Shown: in pieces, positions 7,367-9,308 of the stretch
How the letters are laid out: every line of letters starts with the position of its first letter
Position numbering within the stretch: the stretch's first letter is position 1
Assembly: GCA_036503065.1 (NCBI GenBank)
Contig: DASXXM010000589.1
Span: forward strand, 1 to 9,308
Reading direction: 5' to 3'
Source of the DNA: DATEPR01 sp036503065
GTDB lineage: Bacteria; Actinomycetota; Actinomycetes; Mycobacteriales; Pseudonocardiaceae
Length of the DNA stretch: 9,308 nucleotides
The notes under the pieces: model-generated
What the model saw: only the letters and a program-made list of their open reading frames with translations
Told to the model about the DNA's origin: nothing
The model's database searches: none
Translations under genes and position numbers: made by a program

Positions 7367-7460
7367 GCCACCCGGTAGGGCCTGGCCGAAGCTACTCTCC
7401 TGTTGCGGTGATCTGCGACGACGTCGTTTCTGGTGGTTCGGCCCGAAGATCATCAATCAG
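7367..7460. other. Convergent intergenic gap with inverted repeat
   Basis: These 94 bases separate the stop codons of sngC and the acyl-CoA dehydrogenase-like gene. They hold an exact 7-bp inverted repeat, GGCCGAA at 7384-7390 and TTCGGCC at 7437-7443, enclosing a 10-bp palindrome ACGACGTCGT at 7418-7427 that is followed by a short T run. A bidirectional terminator is plausible from the position, but the stems are short and there is no proper U tract, so intrinsic termination is not shown. Confidence 0.3.
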
Positions 7461-8609
7461 CTAGCCGCCGAGCAGCGGTGATCCTGACGGGAGTCCGAGC
7501 GATACCCTCCCCGCGACCTGGTGGGACAGTTGGCCGAAGGCGACATGCCGGGTGGCGACCATGACGTCGTTGAAGCATCGGGACAACGTGTCGGACGTCC
7601 GGATCGATGACGTGCCAACGGCTTGGTAGGCGAACCGGGTGGCCGCGAGCGCGGCTTCGCCCGCCTCGCCCACCGCCAGCATCGCACTCGCCTGGACATC
7701 CGGCGTGATCGCGCCATCCTGGGCGCAACGCCACACCTCGCGTGCCTGATCGAGTACGAAGCTGCGTGCGGCACGCAACCGCGCCAGCGCGGCGGCGAAC
7801 TGCCCCTGGAACGTCGCATCGTTGGCAAGCGGTTCGCGTTGCCCGAACGAGACCTTCGCACCGGCCACCGTGATCAGTTCGTCCAGCGCGTGCCGCGCGA
7901 TCCCCAGCGGCACCGCGGCCAGCAGCACGCCGAGCCCGAAGAACGGAATGGCCGCGATGGGATCGTTCGACCAGCGCCGACCACCGACGATCGGTGTCGT
8001 CCGGCCGGCCGGAACCAGCACGTCCGCCAGGACGATGTCGTGGCTGCCGGTGGCGCGCAGGCCGGTCACATCCCAGTTGGGGACGATCCGGACCGCGCTG
8101 GCGGGAACGTAGGCGATCAACGGTTTCGGTGGTCCGTCGGCCTGTTCGGCCATCATGCCGGCGATGAACCAGGTCGCTGCCATGCAACCACTGGCGAACG
8201 TCCAGCGGCCGGACAACTCGTATCCCCCGTCGGTCCGCCGTCCCTGTCCGGTGGGCGGAAACCCGCCGGCCGTAATGAGTTTCTCCGGCTCGGCGGCGAC
8301 CACGCGCGCTTCGTCCTCGTCGACACCGGCCAGCAGCGACGCGCTGACATTGGCGACCGTGACGCACCAGGCCAGCGACCCGTCCGCGTGCGCGAGGTTC
8401 TCGATGATCTCGACGATCGCCGGCAGCGGCACCCGCAGCCCGCCCAGTTCGGACGCGAGGCACAGCCGGAACAGTCCGGCCGCGCGTGCGGCAGTCACGA
8501 TCTCGGCCGGCAGATGGTCGCCGGTGGCGAGCAGTTCGGTGTTGCTCCTGGCCAGATAGGCCACGAACGCGGCGTCGGCCGCGACGTCCGTTGGTGCGAT
8601 CCCCCGCAT
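7461..8609 (-). CDS. Acyl-CoA dehydrogenase-fold flavoprotein, possibly a flavin-dependent monooxygenase
   Basis: This is a complete 382-aa protein starting at ATG 8609, with GGGGGA just upstream. It shows the three-part acyl-CoA dehydrogenase fold. The N-terminal helical domain (about 10-105) contains LPAEIVTAARAAGLFRLCLASELGG and DGSLAWCVTVAN. A beta domain follows (GGYELSGRWTFASGC, then FIAGMM). The C-terminal helical domain (about 235-375) ends in RCFNDVMVATRHVAFGQ with His355. That C-terminal form is typical of the subgroup containing HsaA, DszC and other reduced-flavin-dependent oxygenases rather than of beta-oxidation dehydrogenases. The protein is therefore probably a cytoplasmic oxygenase component needing a separate flavin reductase; no reductase lies in the window and the substrate is unknown. 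It is divergent from a TetR-type gene 53 bp away, which probably controls it. A true acyl-CoA dehydrogenase remains possible. Confidence 0.85.
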   Translation of the reverse strand: MRGIAPTDVAADAAFVAYLARSNTELLATGDHLPAEIVTAARAAGLFRLCLASELGGLRVPLPAIVEIIENLAHADGSLAWCVTVANVSASLLAGVDEDEARVVAAEPEKLITAGGFPPTGQGRRTDGGYELSGRWTFASGCMAATWFIAGMMAEQADGPPKPLIAYVPASAVRIVPNWDVTGLRATGSHDIVLADVLVPAGRTTPIVGGRRWSNDPIAAIPFFGLGVLLAAVPLGIARHALDELITVAGAKVSFGQREPLANDATFQGQFAAALARLRAARSFVLDQAREVWRCAQDGAITPDVQASAMLAVGEAGEAALAATRFAYQAVGTSSIRTSDTLSRCFNDVMVATRHVAFGQLSHQVAGRVSLGLPSGSPLLGG

Positions 8610-8623
8610 GGCACATCCCCCGT

Positions 8624-8651
8624 TGAATACCCTCGATGGATAGTGAATATC
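8624..8651. promoter_or_regulatory. Candidate operator between the flavoprotein gene and the tetR-type gene
   Basis: The 53-bp divergent gap (8610-8662) carries TGAATA at 8624-8629 and again at 8644-8649. The copies are exactly 20 bp apart, about two helical turns, on the same DNA face. The second copy lies in an imperfect dyad, GATA-GTGAA-TATC at 8639-8651. Such spacing and symmetry suit a dimeric TetR-type regulator that represses itself and its neighbour. This is an inference from sequence; the promoters themselves are not clear. Confidence 0.35.
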
Positions 8652-8652
8652 T

Positions 8653-8658
8653 AGGAGG
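8653..8658 (+). promoter_or_regulatory. Shine-Dalgarno of the tetR-type gene
   Basis: AGGAGG, a full consensus match, lies four bases before GTG 8663. The spacing is a little short but favours this start; the next in-frame GTG at 8672 would be 13 bases away. Confidence 0.6.
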
Positions 8659-8662
8659 TATA

Positions 8663-9308
8663 GTGACGCCCGTGCCGGATGGTGTCAAGGAGGTTCGCCC
8701 GTACCGGTCGCCCAAACGGGCAGCTCAGGCCGCCGCGACCAGGGTCGAGATCGTCGAGGCCGCACGGTCGTTGTTCGTCGCGCACGGTTACGTCGCCACT
8801 ACCTTGGCGGATATCGCGTCGGCGGCCGGTGTCGCGGTGCCCACGATCAAGATCGCCTACCGGACCAAGCGGCTCGTCCTGGCGGCGGTGTGGGACCACG
8901 CGGTCAAAGCGGGCCCGGACCCACGACCGGTGGTCGAACAGGAATGGTTCCAGCAGATGATCGCGGCACCCGACCCTCGCGATCACCTGCGCCTACAGGT
9001 TGCCGGGTCACGACAGGTCAAGGAGCGCATTGCCCCGATCGTCGAGGTCATCCGCGCGGCAGCCGCCGCCGACGCGGAGATCGCCGCGCTGTGGACCACG
9101 ATGCAGACCGAGTTCCACGCCAACCAGCACCGCACAATCCTTGCCCTGCAACAGAAGGGCCAGCTGAGACCGGGCCTGACCGAGGACGAGGCAACCGATC
9201 TGCTCTACACACTCAATCACCCCACGCTGTACCACATGCTGGTACTCGGTCAGGGCTGGCCGGCAGACCGATACGAACAATGGCTCACCGAAACACTGAT
9301 CGACCAAC
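8663..9308 (+). CDS. TetR/AcrR-family transcriptional regulator (C-terminus off window)
   Basis: The frame opens at GTG 8663 behind AGGAGG and stays open to the right edge, giving 215 residues; TetR proteins are usually about 190-220 aa, so little should be missing. Residues 25-72 form the DNA-binding domain: a first helix (RVEIVEAARSLFVAHGY), then ATTLADIASAAGVAVPTIK, the helix-turn-helix, and YRTKRLVL. The segment after the recognition helix reads IKIAYRTK, where many relatives have a Tyr-X-X-Phe pattern before the Gly-Ser-Lys turn, a mild variation. The rest is helical (a ligand-binding and dimerisation domain) and matches no ligand class that I can name. It is divergent from the flavoprotein gene and probably represses it and itself. 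It seems unrelated to the defence operon. Confidence 0.88.
   Translation, partial: MTPVPDGVKEVRPYRSPKRAAQAAATRVEIVEAARSLFVAHGYVATTLADIASAAGVAVPTIKIAYRTKRLVLAAVWDHAVKAGPDPRPVVEQEWFQQMIAAPDPRDHLRLQVAGSRQVKERIAPIVEVIRAAAAADAEIAALWTTMQTEFHANQHRTILALQQKGQLRPGLTEDEATDLLYTLNHPTLYHMLVLGQGWPADRYEQWLTETLIDQ

Noticed and set aside
7418..7427. ACGACGTCGT palindrome as a stand-alone terminator hairpin or protein site
   Set aside because: A perfect palindrome leaves no loop, and short CG-rich palindromes are common by chance in this composition.

Overview
The window is high-GC DNA with strong third-position G/C bias, GTG as well as ATG starts, tightly packed genes with short overlaps, and long spurious antisense frames. 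This fits an actinomycete, perhaps one of the Pseudonocardiales-like soil genera (inference). It is almost wholly coding. I see no rRNA, tRNA, CRISPR array, transposase or integrase.

The core is a three-gene plus-strand operon, about 1670-7366. It encodes a TerB_N/TerB/TerB_C protein, a P-loop ATPase of the DUF2791 (BrxC/BrxD-like) family, and an Lhr-like superfamily 2 helicase. This content and order match the anti-phage system named Shango (sngA, sngB, sngC). The junctions suggest translational coupling: the first two genes overlap by 4 bp (ATGA) and the last two by 29 bp.

A second, minus-strand operon leaves from the same short intergenic gap and runs off the left edge. It encodes a 269-aa protein of unknown family (helical N-terminus, possible winged helix at the C-terminus). 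A 4-bp GTGA overlap joins it to the N-terminal 276 aa of a second DUF2791-like protein. That protein aligns with the SngB homologue around a shared WLRGE motif and the Walker B strand, but it lacks the Walker A lysine and the Walker B glutamate, so it looks like a catalytically dead paralogue. The divergent layout and shared family suggest an enlarged, two-armed Shango-type locus. This is the most interesting feature here.

To the right, after a 94-bp convergent gap, lies a metabolic pair: a minus-strand acyl-CoA dehydrogenase-fold flavoprotein and a divergent TetR-family regulator cut by the right edge. They share a 53-bp gap with a TGAATA direct repeat (20-bp period) and a small dyad, a plausible operator. 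This pair seems unrelated to defence and probably marks the right boundary of the defence locus.
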